Of a stretch of 64,000 nt of DNA, positions 1-11,734 are shown piece by piece (positions within the stretch are counted from its first letter, which is position 1; every line of letters starts with the position of its first letter). A program made the position numbers and the translations under genes. The notes below the pieces were generated by a model. It ran no database searches. It worked only from the letters and a program-made list of their open reading frames with translations, and had not been told where the DNA came from. This stretch comes from Calycina herbarum (lineage: Eukaryota > Ascomycota > Leotiomycetes > Helotiales > Pezizellaceae): the NCBI GenBank assembly GCA_001414485.1, contig LLEY01000149.1, forward strand, positions 96,441 through 160,440, written 5' to 3'.

Positions 1-2242
1 TTTCGATTAGATGGTGATGTGGGTGAGGAGGTTAGATTAGATTCCATCAGATTTGCTCTCGATCCTGCATAATCGGCAAGAGAGTACATTGAAGTTGGAG
101 ATACTGGGCGACTTGGATCCGGAGTTTGATAGGGGCTTGGTTGAGGAGTTCTAAACGGATCATTGGGTGACATTGGCATCCTCTGCCTCGCTGGCTTCGG
201 AATAGAAATCATATTGAAGGAAGAAAAACACAATTAACAAAAGTAAAAAAGCGAGTGTAATGGTATGAATGAAAGTTACAAGACAAATTAAAAAGCCATT
301 TCTTGGGGAGGGAAGACGACGACTATGAGGAGAGGAACCCACAGACCTCGACTTGCTTGTGGATTTCGAAAAGGGATCCAAATGATGAGAGGATAACCTC
401 AACGCTATGAGAGGCCGAAAATGGACTGATGACAAGGATGGATCGCAGCGGCGATAACCACAAGGTGTGCCATTCTCTTTGAAGATCCGCTATTTGCGGT
501 CCCCGATGGGTTGGCGCTGACTTGACATCCAGCGAAGAATCAGATTTCCTTCCATTGACCTATAGAAACATGGGAAACGAAGCAATTATTTAGCCAGAAA
601 AAGGAAAGGCTGAGACACTGCCAGGAATTGAAAGAATGAGTTAATCAGAGGCCCAGATCCATATCTGAATTTGCATACTTTTGCTTCTTTAGGCCATGGG
701 CCATGATTCCACGGAGAACTGGTGGAAAAAGAGTGGGATTGCAATCGTAATCCATAGGGCAATGCAGCAAACCAACAACCTCGACACCCATCTCAAGCTT
801 TTCATTCTGCCTTGGTGGACGCAGGGGGGAGGGAGCCTTCTCCCCTGTTCTTCAAAACCCAGTTGGGTTCTCGCCAAATCGACTGATTCCTTGTCGCCAT
901 ACTTTCCACTGCGAAGTTGGGACGAACCATGGGTCATGGACAATCTACCAACAACCCAAAATAACCCTTGATCCGATTTTCCGATTGCTAAACAGGTGAC
1001 GACCTGGTATCAAAATCAGCGGGTTCAACGGGCGCTAATCTCGTAATGGGGTGCTGGTTCCTTTTTTTGCTGCGGAAGAAGTTCGTTGTCGTTTACGCGA
1101 CTTCAGCGGGTCTGCCCATGGTGGCCGCGTGTCGGCTTTTTGGTGTTAAGATAAGTCATCCTGGAAATGAAGAGGAGATCAGCATTCATGCTCGAGAGCC
1201 AAACCAGTCGAGGGAGATAAGAGATGCAACCCTCCCAACCTTTCTGGAGACCGTTTTGCGCAGTGACATCTTTTGTCTGAGAGAAGGATGTCGTTGATGT
1301 CGAGAGGAAAATGTCTGAGACTGAGGCGGCACGGGCTGGGGGAAGTTCCAGCCAATGAGAGCTGGGTAGTGCCAGGCACGTGCCGGACCCTCGTCCAGCC
1401 CCTGAGCCAGATAAGCTTCTCCGCTCAACTTCACTCATATATTATCTGGTTTCTCCCTTCTTCACGAAATACCACTCGCCGGTGGGCAAGTGAGGTTATA
1501 TGCTTCTCGCCGAGTCATTGACTCAGCCCACTGCCTGGGACGGAAAAGACTTCCTCTGAAAAAATGGCTTCATCTCGAACATAAACCACGGCAGCTCAAC
1601 TAAAATAGATGCAACTTTAATCTATTGCTAAGCTATCATGCATTCTTGACATATGTTTTAGGGATTTTTCTGACCTCTTTTGGACCTACTGTTTGTTGCT
1701 GTTTTGTTAGAGTGCGCAGAGGAACAAATAAGGAAGCAGGCAAAAGACGCCTTCCTTCTCGGAACCCGACCATCACCACAACAAAAGGAGCTCAGAAAAA
1801 ACCCCAAAAATTTGAATTGAATTTTTAATAGCTAAATAACAATATGTTAAAGCAAGCTTTAATATTTGTTATGGTTTTAACTTGAATTTATTTTTCAAAC
1901 CCCTCGTAAAGACAGCTCCGACAAGACACCCTAGGAACATAAAATCAATTTTGGAACAAGTAACGATCGAAACCACATCTGTTATGGATAAGCATATGGA
2001 ATAATTGAGTTCTTTAAACTCACTGTAAGAATGGTTACCAAACGAAGTGGCTGTGAGTCGGCAATTATTGAAGTAGTGCTCAAATCTGTGGGTTCAAGTA
2101 GTAAGATTACATCGTTCTAATCGTAGCTCGTGTATGAGAAATCAACTTGTCTCGTGATTTACTTTTCTATATACCTGTTTGATGTAATCGAAGAATCTTT
2201 GTATTCCGGGGGGTGACTATATATTATATATTATAATATTTT
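1..2242. other. no confident gene; short open frames only
   Basis: I see no recognisable coding region here. Two short minus-strand frames (160-435, 91 codons, opening with TTG rather than ATG, and 689-943, 84 codons from ATG) each hold one hydrophobic stretch of about 20 residues, but neither resembles a known family. The AT-rich 1830-2240 segment contains TATA-like tracts and leads into the HET gene. Confidence 0.4.
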
Positions 2243-4386
2243 GATGCCGAAATCCGTCTCCTCAAAATTCCCATAGACGTCCGCGTCCAACTTAGCCGCG
2301 GCGACCTCTCCCCTCTCTCCGGAACCCTAAAACCCCATAAACTCTCTCTATCCTCACTCCCCCGTCCCACTAGACTCCTCCGCGTCGCAAAGCTTCCATA
2401 CTTCTACGCCCTCTCATACGTCTGGGGGACAGATGCAAAAACCCATTCCATCCTCATCGACGGCCAACCCCTAGCCATCACGAAAAATCTATACGATGGA
2501 ATAAGAGCGATGCAAAAAGACCTTCTAGGAGATATCTGGATTTGGGCGGACGCGATTTGTATCAATCAAGAAGACAAGGCAGAGATTTCACAACAAATAT
2601 TGTTGATGCGGGATATTTATCATTCGGCTGGGGATGTGAGGGTTTATTTTGGCAGGTCGTCGGATGATGTGAGGCGGTGTCTGAGGTTTATAGAGTGTTT
2701 GGGCGATTTGAAGGGGTATGTTGATGAGCAGACAGATACTGAAAATGATACGATTGAAGAGTTTGTATTTGAGAAGTTGGCGGGACCGGTGGCTGTTTTG
2801 CCAAACAGCCTTTTTAGGGCCGCGCATCTGACGTTTGGGGTTTTGGATGTTTTGCAACTGGCTGGGAGGGATGATAAGGCGCAACTTGTTGGGAGACCCG
2901 AGGAGAAGGTTGTTATCGACGAAGAGTTTGAGAAGGAATATATAAAGTGGAGGCCTTCGGATTCTAACTTACGGAAGGCAAGAAAAATGGACAATTTTCT
3001 GGAAATGGCGAGACTTATCGATGATGTTTTTTTGCAGCACGATTGGTTTAATAGGATGTGGGTTGTCCAGGAATTGGGATGTGCTAATGATTGTGAGATA
3101 CTAATTGGGTCGTCTGTGTTACCTTGGGACGATTTTCTCCAAGTGGCGTGTTATCTACATTTCACTTGCAATGCCCCTCTGAAGCATATTTCACGGTGAG
3201 TCATATATCCTACTCTTTGTGCACTCCAGCTACTTACTTCATTTCAGAATCATTGAGATGGAAAAGGTTCGCTTAGGGTGGAATGATAGGAAACGAAGAC
3301 CACTTATCGAATTGATTCAAGCATGTCGATTTCGAAATGCTACGAATCTGAGAGATAAGATTTATTCCCTTTATGGACTAATGGGAGATCAAATGAATCC
3401 ATATCTGGTTCCTGACTATGAAGCCTCCGTCGGTAATGTACTTGCATTGATACATTTGTAAATTTGGTGATGAAGACTGACAAAAACAGGTATATTCGAA
3501 TGTCACTCGACATTTCATTACCCAAGCAGGGCGATTGGACCCTATCTGCGGCTGGCAAGCTCAACTAGAAGCTGAAAAGTGTTCCTTCTTTCTCCCGTCG
3601 TGGACACCGAATTATATCCTAAATCAAGAATTGGCTGCGTTTCCCTTGACCACGGCCAATGGGGGAGAAAGCATTTACGCTGCTTCTGGTTATGACCACC
3701 ATTCGAAATTGTCTCTCGATAACTTATTCGTATTGAACTCCCCTATATTACATACCACTGGAGTATATATCGATACAATCCACACAACTTCTTTAGCAAA
3801 CACCTCCAATATGGGGGCTGCAGCTTGGCTCACCACACTCCTCGAAAATGACGCCCTGGATTTCCAAATTACACCTGAATTTCGTTCAGTTCTTTGGAAT
3901 ATTGCACTGATAATTGATCAATCTTTCGATGGCGTGGGAAATGATACCAACGAGATGAAAAGCCAAATTTTGAATATCAAAATAGTAAAATCATTCATCG
4001 AAACTTTACTTTGTGGCCGTATTTCACCTGTCGAGCGAACAAACGAGAAAATGCTCAAAGACATCATCCATGATCTCCAAAAGCAACTCATCACACCAGC
4101 TGAAAAAGACAAACATGCGAAAATCATTGCTGTATTTGAGATGGGGATGAAGAAACGTAAAATGGCAGTTACAAAGAATGGTTGTCTCGGCGCAGTTCCC
4201 GAGTGTGCACAATGCGGAGATCTCATCGTGGTGTTATTTGGATGTAGTGTACCAGTGGTTTTAAGGGGTGTTATTGACGAGTTTCACTTCGTGGGAGAAT
4301 GTTACTTGGATGGGTTTATGGACGCCGAAGCCATCGTTGGGGTGGTGAGAGGAGAGAGAGAAACAAGGGACTTTCTTTTGATATGA
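2243..4386 (+). CDS. HET-domain heterokaryon incompatibility protein, 5' end unresolved
   Basis: Three coding blocks join in phase: about 2243-3195, 3248-3437 and 3490-4386, with introns 3196-3247 (GTGAGT...TTTCAG) and 3438-3489 (GTACTT...AACAG). The first block reads through the HET hallmarks: an N-terminal IRLLKI-like segment, then ALSYVWG (about 2420-2445), then WADAICINQ about 40 residues later, then WVVQE near 3060. HET proteins trigger programmed cell death after fusion of unlike hyphae; some act in general stress or immunity. The C-terminal half is variable, as usual, and ends in TGA. About 680 codons are recovered. The start is the problem: the ATG at 2244-2246 is one base out of frame and meets TAG after ten codons, an in-frame TAA lies just upstream, and the first in-frame ATG (2510) would delete the first HET motif. 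Either an upstream exon is hidden or the start has been lost. The family call is firm; integrity is uncertain. Confidence 0.85.
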
Positions 4387-5343
4387 CTAGACACAAAATT
4401 GTTATTGCAGGCTTCTCTAATATCTGAGCCCTCGTGTAGTGACAATACCAAAAATTGTTTTGTGCGCCCCTGTAACGTAGTCCTGAGCAATCTGAAGACG
4501 TCAAGTCAAGCTTCTTGATCGTTCTTTTAATTTCGTCCACTCTTTTTACTTCTTACCATGATCAGGTGACTTGTCTCGGCATCCGCCAACCCATCGTAAA
4601 TAACCTCCTGCAAGAAATACTTCCGCAGACCCTAGAAAATAGTGCAATCTCGTCTAAATCGATATGGATCCTTGAATTTCAAATGAAATGAAATGTGAAA
4701 TGAAATGCATGTGGCAATCAGTAAGGAGATTTATGATCTGATCGCTGCATTCGTCTTCCACATTGAGAAGGAGCGTTTTCATAAATCATTGATTTGGCAG
4801 GAACTAGGCTCCCCGAAGCTATACCACGTAGTGACCAAGCCCAGATGGCATGAAACCTCCAAAGGAACTCCAAAGGAGCCAGTGACTGTCTTGGGAACCT
4901 ACCAGACAGATTCGTTTTTGGTTTTAGGCATTCCCAAGCGTTTTCCATACAGGACTGCGCTAAATAAAAACAGGTAAAATTACATGTGGTGTGCGACACC
5001 TGGGATGGTGAGTGGGAGTAAAAGTGAGTGATATCATAATGAAAGCTTTTGAGGAGGACAGGGGGGTCGGAGGAGATTAACTTCCGTAAGCGAGAAGCTC
5101 AAAGCAAGACCCATGTTCTTGGTAAAAAGGCCTTGGACTTTGAGCACTCGAAAGTATTGATCATGAAAGGAAGAGAGATAAAATTCCCGATAAAGATACA
5201 GTAAATTGGTAGGTTTTTTCTAATGTAAAACAACAAATAAACAAGCGTAATGGTACGATAAGTAAAAAAAAGTCAACCCAATCCTCCCACCAACACATCG
5301 CCGAAGCTAAGCAAATTAAAGGCCCAAATTAAGACATCAAAAG
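4387..5343. other. intergenic
   Basis: No family is recognised. A 90-codon plus-strand frame (4705-4977) and its antisense partner have no visible domain. Confidence 0.4.
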
Positions 5344-6100
5344 CTAGCAATTGCAGCCGATTTGGTTATGTTCCGCACTAAACCTAATCGACCCCCCAAC
5401 CTCAATCTCCCCACCCTTCGTTTTTGCCGACTTCTTCTCCGAACAAATTGTGTTAAAGTTGTTGAACGCATGTTCACACAACTCAGGTTTGAAAGTAAAG
5501 TCAGTCAGCTTCTTAGCGCCGTATCTCCCATAAGAAGCCATGCCAGCGGCATCTATAACTTGTTCACTCTGCCAAATTCTCAAAGTGTTGACTTCCAAGT
5601 TTGGTAACTGTAACCCTGCAAGCTCTTTGCAGGCTTGGCTGACATATTCTATGTTAGTGGAAGATGGCATAACAGATCCGCTTTTGTGACAGTCTACTTC
5701 GGCGGAAAAGCCATCAACATCGGGAATCTTAGTGCTTCTTGTTGCGAGACTCCTGGCTAGGATTTCATCACCATTTTCGGTGGAATTAGAGGCGGCGCTG
5801 ATGGCGTTGTACCAGACATCTTCCGGAATGTCGTCGACATGGCCAGAGCCTGCGGCGATCCATTTGATGGGACCGTTATCTTGATGGTGTTTGAAAACAT
5901 CGTCGGCGGTGGCGTCTGTTTTTCCCTGGTCTGAATTTGAAGAGTAGCCTTTTGGGATGGCTTTGGGGTAAGAGGGGTGGCTAGTGCGAGGGTAGAGAAG
6001 AACGCAAAGGCTGCAATGATAGTTGCGGTTGAGACTAGGTGATGTTAAGCATCTAAGTATCAATTGATTCCTTTTTAGATAACCTGAACTCACATTGCAT
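5344..6100 (-). pseudogene. secreted cysteine-rich protein, frame-broken paralog of 8966-9716
   Basis: This is a diverged second copy of the gene at 8966-9716. It has the same architecture: a 7-base first coding exon (ATGCAAT, 6094-6100), an intron with GTGAGT donor and CCTAG acceptor (6035-6093), then a signal-peptide exon reading FSTATIIAAFAFFSTLALA. The mature domain (ADDVFKHHQDNG..IKW, DVWYNAI, LRIWQS, ASYGRY, KGGEIEVGGSIRF, terminal CNC) matches the paralog well but lies in a different frame from the signal peptide. The switch falls between about 5905 and 5990, and I find no plausible intron to bridge it. Compared with the paralog the segment after the signal peptide is also about nine codons shorter. 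A frameshift that cuts the secretion signal from the mature protein is the simplest reading. The uninterrupted 249-codon frame that spans the intron is probably not the real product. Function unknown; effector-like by size and secretion. Confidence 0.6.
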
Positions 6101-8965
6101 GATTGTTAAAGATGTTCTTGTAATAGTTAAACTTGGGTGTGAGAGATTTGAAGCGAAGATGATTGATCAAAGGACTGAAATGGACGATCTTTAAAGAATT
6201 CAGAGGGTAAAAAGGAGATGAGAAGAAAAAATTGAAGATGGTCCATGAATGTTGTTGAGAATGAGAAATAAAGAAGGAAAAACATAATTGTTCAACAGTG
6301 CCTCTATATATACCTCTGCTACCCCTAACATCAAGCTTCTTCCTACTGGTTCATCACAATCCTGGAAGTGGTAAAATCGTAGGAGGTGCTGAGATGATCC
6401 TCAATTGGACTTGAAATTGACTTTGCTCGTATAGCCTTACAAGTTTGCATATTTTCATGTTATTTTAAGTATATCAACTTTTCTTGTGTCATGCACTATG
6501 AGGATGACTGCGCTTATGTCGGAGCTGGCCTTCTTTGCGTCGTCACCCACGAAGACGCGGCGCTTATACTTCGTCACCGGTCAGATGATTCGGTGGAATA
6601 TTCACTACAAGCGCTCTCGTTACAAGGAAACCTTTTCTTTTGGTTCTTTTGATAGCGAGATGCAACTCCTTTTTACAAACATGTAGTTATGAGGCAAGGT
6701 GAAATCATGAAATTACGTGGGTACGAACCAGAACAAGCAAGCTTCTGAAATATATCTGGTAAACAAGAGATGCTAAGAGAGAGCGAGACAGTGACTACTG
6801 TTTGGTCATTGCTTGAGGAACGATAGGGTGAACTCTCCATCGTATTGGTTCAGTGTTTGTGTCTTGGAAAGCCCCTCTTGAAGTACGGTTTGAAGGAAAA
6901 CCAGACTTAGGTGCCGATACTTTTATATTAATCGACAATCGGCTCTTGATTTAAATTAATACTTTTTTGCTCTGATACGATTAGTGCGATATATTGTCAG
7001 TAAAAAAGGGACCACTATCGATATATATCGGCTTTTTTAAGCTAGTGGCTCTGTATAGTAAATGTTTATTATATAACATGATTACTGTTGGTATGACTTG
7101 AGGTCATAAAACTGGTACCTAAACTGGTGCTCAAAGTGGTGTATTATTCTTGTCTTGTCTTGTCAAAGTAGCTACGTAGGTCCTTCTTATATAGCCCTTT
7201 CCAGGTCACGTGAAATGACTACAAAGTAGTATTCACCTGAAACGACAATTACTCTTTTTTATAATTTATTCTTCTCTAATATAAAACACTATCTCTATTA
7301 CTCTAAAGTAGTAACTTTTAAAGAGATAAGTATTTACTTATATTAGAGTACTTTATTACAAAACGATATTTGCTTTTACTAAAAGTCTAGCTTATAGATT
7401 CTATTAGTTATTAGTATGGATTTACTATTTTACGATTATATAACCCGATATATCAATATAGATCGATATATTGAAGATATTCGATATATTATTTGTAGGA
7501 TCCTATTCGATACGATAATTGTTAGTGACTCCCCTAATATTTTATCAATACTATTAACGCCTAAGCCTAAGAAAATAAATGGCTGAACCCGTTTATATTG
7601 TTGCTCATTTAAATATTATACTCGCTGACTGTTTGACGACCCTAGATCAAGCTATTGAACACACTCAGTTTCCAGTGGCACCATCATAGGTTCTATTTTT
7701 CCCCAATCGCGTTTGACGGCCAGAAATTGCACATTCTTGCTCTAGAGATAGGATTTAATTCTTTAAGGAATGTGGTATAACTCTCCATTTTAATTCCATG
7801 TCTTAATAAAGTCATCCAATCCCTAGGCTTTTTATCCGAACGATATAAACGTCCTTCTTAATTCACTATTCATGTTCATAAAATATATGACAATTCAGTT
7901 CATGATTAGTAATTTATGAAGAATTCATGAAAATTTATAAGACCCGGGTTAAACCTGGGTTATTTAAAATAGGACGTAATTGAAATTAGAATTTTATATC
8001 GAGACGTTTCCCCCCTTTCCAAGTCGCGTCTTAATTTCTTAAACACTTATAGGTCACGTTTTCATAGCCCTAAAATATATGAACTTTCATGGTATCCAGG
8101 TACTTCTTCAGTTCAGTTCCTTTAGTTCACTAAAATAATTTGCCTCTGAAGTTCCGTACAAATAATCCTTTTTTTCATGAACGTTGGATTGTTCAAGTTC
8201 AAATAAAAGCCCTACTACTCCCAAGGTAATGCCGAAATTTAACGAGTGCACGTACTTGAAGCAGCGACTACGGCGGAGTACACAAAAAGAAAAAAGAAGG
8301 GGTGAGTAACAAAAGATCAGAGTCAAGGACGCGGAGACGTAGGGCGGTACGGAGGACGCGGTCAGAATACAGGGCACTACGCCCGTAACTCGTAAACTGC
8401 CCGAAAGGCTTTTGATTCGTCACCTCCCTGTAAATAGGCGTCGTACCCTGAAGCCATACGGGCAAGCGAGCCTATCTAGGAGCTAATTTACAGGGATGAC
8501 ATACAGATCCTCCTGTGCCCCCCGCCAGATCCGTTGAGACAAGTTTTTTGGAGACAAGCCTTTCGGCACTCGTATATTCCTTTTTCGATTTTCTTCTTCT
8601 CATTTTCCCTTCATCATCACTTTCTTCAGCATCTGTAAGTCCATCGAAACAGATTGGCCCAAAAACGGCCCGGGCTATTAATCTAGCGAGAATGCTGGAA
8701 AGTTATAATAGGAGGAGATAGACCAAAGCTATTCTAATTATCGACTATGTTTCGAGAGGAGCAATGTGGATATTGACAAACTGGTAGGTGAAAACGCAGT
8801 AAATTGGTAAGTTCTCTCTGACCTAAAAAGCATGTTCTAAAAAGCAAAACTCCCGCAAACACATACCCGGGAAAAACACTACAAATACACAAGAAAAATC
8901 AAATCCTAAATGTATCCTTTAACCCACCACCGAGGCCAAACCACCACTCTAGTCCTCAAGAAAAC
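6101..8965. other. long intergenic block, AT-rich at 6.9-8.1 kb, possible decayed transposon
   Basis: The block from about 6900 to 8060 is markedly AT-rich, with runs such as TATCGATATATATCGG, and has no open frame of note. The sequence at 7086 begins TGTTGGTATGAC and is followed by tandem TCTTG units and a TATATAG box near 7188, which resembles the start of a Copia-type LTR. I could not find a matching second copy or a clear 3' end. A short palindrome (CCCGGGTTAAACCTGGG) lies near 7944. The 8108-8721 frames are not recognised. Confidence 0.3.
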
Positions 8966-9716
8966 CTAGCAGTTACACTTGAGCTCGGTAGGGTCAGCAT
9001 TGAAGCTGATTGCCTTCCCAACCTCAATCTCCCCACCATGGGTCGTCCCAGAGCTTTTCTGGCAATAGTTGTTAAAACTTGCCAACGCCTCCCCACACAA
9101 AGTGGTATCGTAATGAAAGCCATCCGTCAGAAGTTTAGCACTGAACCGCACATAAGACGCAATACCATCAGCATCAGCCAATTGTCCACTCTGCCAAACT
9201 CTGAGGGACTTCAACACCAAAGGCGGAACAGAATTACCGACAAGTGCGTCGCAGGCATCTGTGACAAAGCCGGCAATACCGGTATCTGCCATGGTAGACC
9301 CTCCTCCATAACAAGCTGCACTGCCGGCATAGGATCCTATGTCACCGATGGTGGTACGCTTGGTTACTTTGTCATCAGCCTTTTGGGTGGAGTTGATAGC
9401 GCCGTACCAGACCTTTTCTGAGATGTCGGCGTAATGGCCTTTTCCATGGGGGGTCCAGGTGATATTTCCGTTCGATTGAAGGATCTGAATAACGTCGTCG
9501 GCTGTGAGGTCTGTGTCAACTTTTGCGAAATACATAGTGGAGTTTGCGCGGTCAATGGTGACAACATTTTTGGGCGCCGATTTAGCGACAAGGGGGGTCG
9601 CCACGGTGAGAGTAGAGAGGAATGCAGAAGCTGCGATCATGGTTGTGGTTGAGACTGGGTAAAGGATTAGGTTTTGGTCATTCGGGTCACTTGACTTGAT
9701 GTTACTCACAATGCAT
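8966..9716 (-). CDS. small secreted cysteine-rich protein (231 aa), intact copy
   Basis: The coding sequence is a 7-base exon (ATGCATT, 9710-9716), a 55-bp intron (9655-9709, GTGAGT...CCCAG) and a main exon 8966-9654, giving 696 bases. Splicing yields a textbook signal peptide (MHFSTTTMIAASAFLSTLTV followed by ATPLVA); without it the long open frame has a non-secretory start, which is why I chose the spliced start. The mature protein has several cysteines, including a closing CNC triad, and conserved blocks TADDVIQILQSNG, ISEKVWYGAI, LRVWQSGQ, GGEIEVGKAISF. I do not recognise a characterised family. Size, secretion and the presence of a diverged paralog 3 kb away fit a candidate effector or surface protein; that is inference. 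The gene before it (5344-6100) shares the same exon plan. Confidence 0.75.
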
Positions 9717-10845
9717 GATTGCGAAGTGTTTCTTGCAGTGATTTTAGAAGGGTTTGAGTGACTTTAACGAAGGTATTCGAGTGTAATGGCTGGCAGGGCG
9801 AGGAAGTCAAAAGTTGAAGTTAAAGCTGTTCAATGGTGCCGAAGGAAGAAGAAGATGTCGATAATGATGGAAAAAGAAAGACATGATAGTGAAAGGGCCT
9901 CTCTATATACCTTATTCCCTACTTTTAAAATCATATTTCTTCATCATGAACGTAAAAAGGGGTCAAAATCGTAAGAATTCTGAGTTGATCCACAAACTCA
10001 ACGCCCCAATCCTTTAGCCGTTGTTTTCCTCTCTTACAAACAGTTCCCGCCGTATTACGATCCTACAATTTGGTCTTCAAGTCTCGTGATGACATTCAAC
10101 AAGGTTTGTGCTTATCACAACGAAGATCTATGTATGTAAAATATGAATTAGTGAGGGGCACGAGCAACTGGAAGGGGCGGAAAGACCGGATTAGAAAGCT
10201 GGTGGCCCGTGCCATATAAGCGTTATACCTAAATATAGCTAGGCTCTTCTGCATATGAGAGGAATAGTTTGACACTTATTCACAACTATTTAACGTAAAT
10301 TCCATGAAGGTATTCTCCACCTGCTTTCGCCTTATGAGGCTATAATCATGAACGCGTATACCTCTCTTGTTTCAAGTTCTACGAAGATTTCCTTTGATGG
10401 ACTTACTGTAGGGAAATCGCTCCTGATAAGATTTAAATATGACCAAGAATAGTATAATAGCTTTGAAATCTTGAAAGAAGAAAGCTGAGCCTCTATTATA
10501 ATAGATATTTTGTTGAAACTCTGACATACATGGTATAATTCCTGTATTCCCGGATCCCTCAAAACGCCTCGATATGATTTTACGAAAAGCCGGAGAAGAT
10601 CTTTTTACTCTGCAAGTTTACTTCTTGCATACGAATAGAGTCCATTAGAAAGAATAAATAGATGGATTTCCCACCATTCTGCTTCTTAACCTCAACATCA
10701 ACCTCAACTCTTCTTTCACAAATCCACACAGTGTCTTCACACTCGAAACCATCCGAACTCTTAGTCAAATCAGTTCAATTCTTCCAATTGTTCACAGAAA
10801 AAAAAGCCATTCAGTCAACCCCAGTGCTTCCAGAAACCAACCAAC
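9717..10845. other. intergenic, shared 5' regions of two secreted-protein genes
   Basis: Upstream region of the divergent genes at 8966-9716 (minus) and 10846-11478 (plus). A TATATAC element near 9904 could serve the minus-strand gene. The short frames at 9786-9974, 10332-10562 and 10580-10768 show no domain. Confidence 0.4.
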
Positions 10846-11478
10846 ATGTTACTATTCAAATCAACGACCCTCGTCCTCCTCTTGACGCTCATCTCCCAAG
10901 TTGTCTCCAACATCGTCGAGATGGCAACATACGCAGATGGCAGCTACAGCTGGTCAAAATACACACCCGACAGCACTATCCCCTCCCGAGACGTCATGCG
11001 TTCCAAAGTTCTTTCAGCATTTCAAGACATGGCAGACCAAGTAAGACAGATGCAAAGCTTCAACCCAGCTTACTCTCGCCCATCCACCATGGCAGTCCTT
11101 TACGTTTTTGGCAAAGGATACGTTTATCACTCCTCCATCCGCGGAGTCTCGGCAACAAGCGAGGCCACTCTTGGCATCATGAATGATCAATGTCCTCATC
11201 AGTATCAGGGGAATTGTGCCGAGATGGGGGCAATTGCGTTGGCAGAAGGCGCTCCGAATAACTTTGTATTGAAGAGTTCTTATATTGTGGTTTATGGTGT
11301 TGATCCTTCCAATAATGCACAGTTGGGGTATCTCCAACCTTGTCATCCGAATGGCTGTGCTCAGTATATCGACAATCGCGGCATTGTTCCTATCACTAAG
11401 AGGGACGCGGAAGATAGCAGTCAGCAGGGGGTTCCGGCTATTGCGGGTCGTAGAAGCAAGAGAGCTTTGATAGTTTAA
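10846..11478 (+). CDS. secreted deaminase-fold-like protein (210 aa)
   Basis: A single exon opens with a signal peptide (MLLFKSTTLVLLLTLISQVV, cleavage probably after VVS). The central part holds NCAEMGAIALAEGA at about residues 123-136 and, some 30 residues later, LQPCHPNGCAQYI. A C-A-E followed by a P-C...C pair is the zinc-binding layout of the cytidine-deaminase superfamily (Cys/His-Ala-Glu plus Pro-Cys-x-x-Cys); here the second pair has four rather than two residues between the cysteines. Deaminase-fold proteins include nucleotide-salvage enzymes and secreted toxin-type deaminases; a secreted fungal member cannot be assigned a substrate from sequence. The C-terminus is rich in dibasic sites (TKRDAE, GRRSKRA), which could be Kex2 cut sites. 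An alternative is an unrelated cysteine-rich protein with a chance motif. Confidence 0.65.
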   Translation: MLLFKSTTLVLLLTLISQVVSNIVEMATYADGSYSWSKYTPDSTIPSRDVMRSKVLSAFQDMADQVRQMQSFNPAYSRPSTMAVLYVFGKGYVYHSSIRGVSATSEATLGIMNDQCPHQYQGNCAEMGAIALAEGAPNNFVLKSSYIVVYGVDPSNNAQLGYLQPCHPNGCAQYIDNRGIVPITKRDAEDSSQQGVPAIAGRRSKRALIV

Positions 11479-11734
11479 GATACATGTACTCGAAACTTTT
11501 ATGGGTTGAATAGGTGTGTGGTTTGGTTTTCTTGCTGGAGTTTCTGAGTTTTAGTACTTGATTTGTTCTAGTTCACACGTGGATGGAAGGTGGTGGGGAT
11601 GGAATTTGTTTGAATGCTTGTTTGGATCCTACTTTTCCTAGGTCCTGACTGCCTAGGGCCTTTTGTTTTAATACACTTTTGTTTTCTCAGAATTAACATG
11701 GAATGCAACTCTATACTTGAAGTGATTCTCAACC
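11479..11734. other. short convergent intergenic gap
   Basis: Shared 3' region between the plus-strand secreted protein and the minus-strand F-box gene. Nothing else is seen. Confidence 0.5.
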
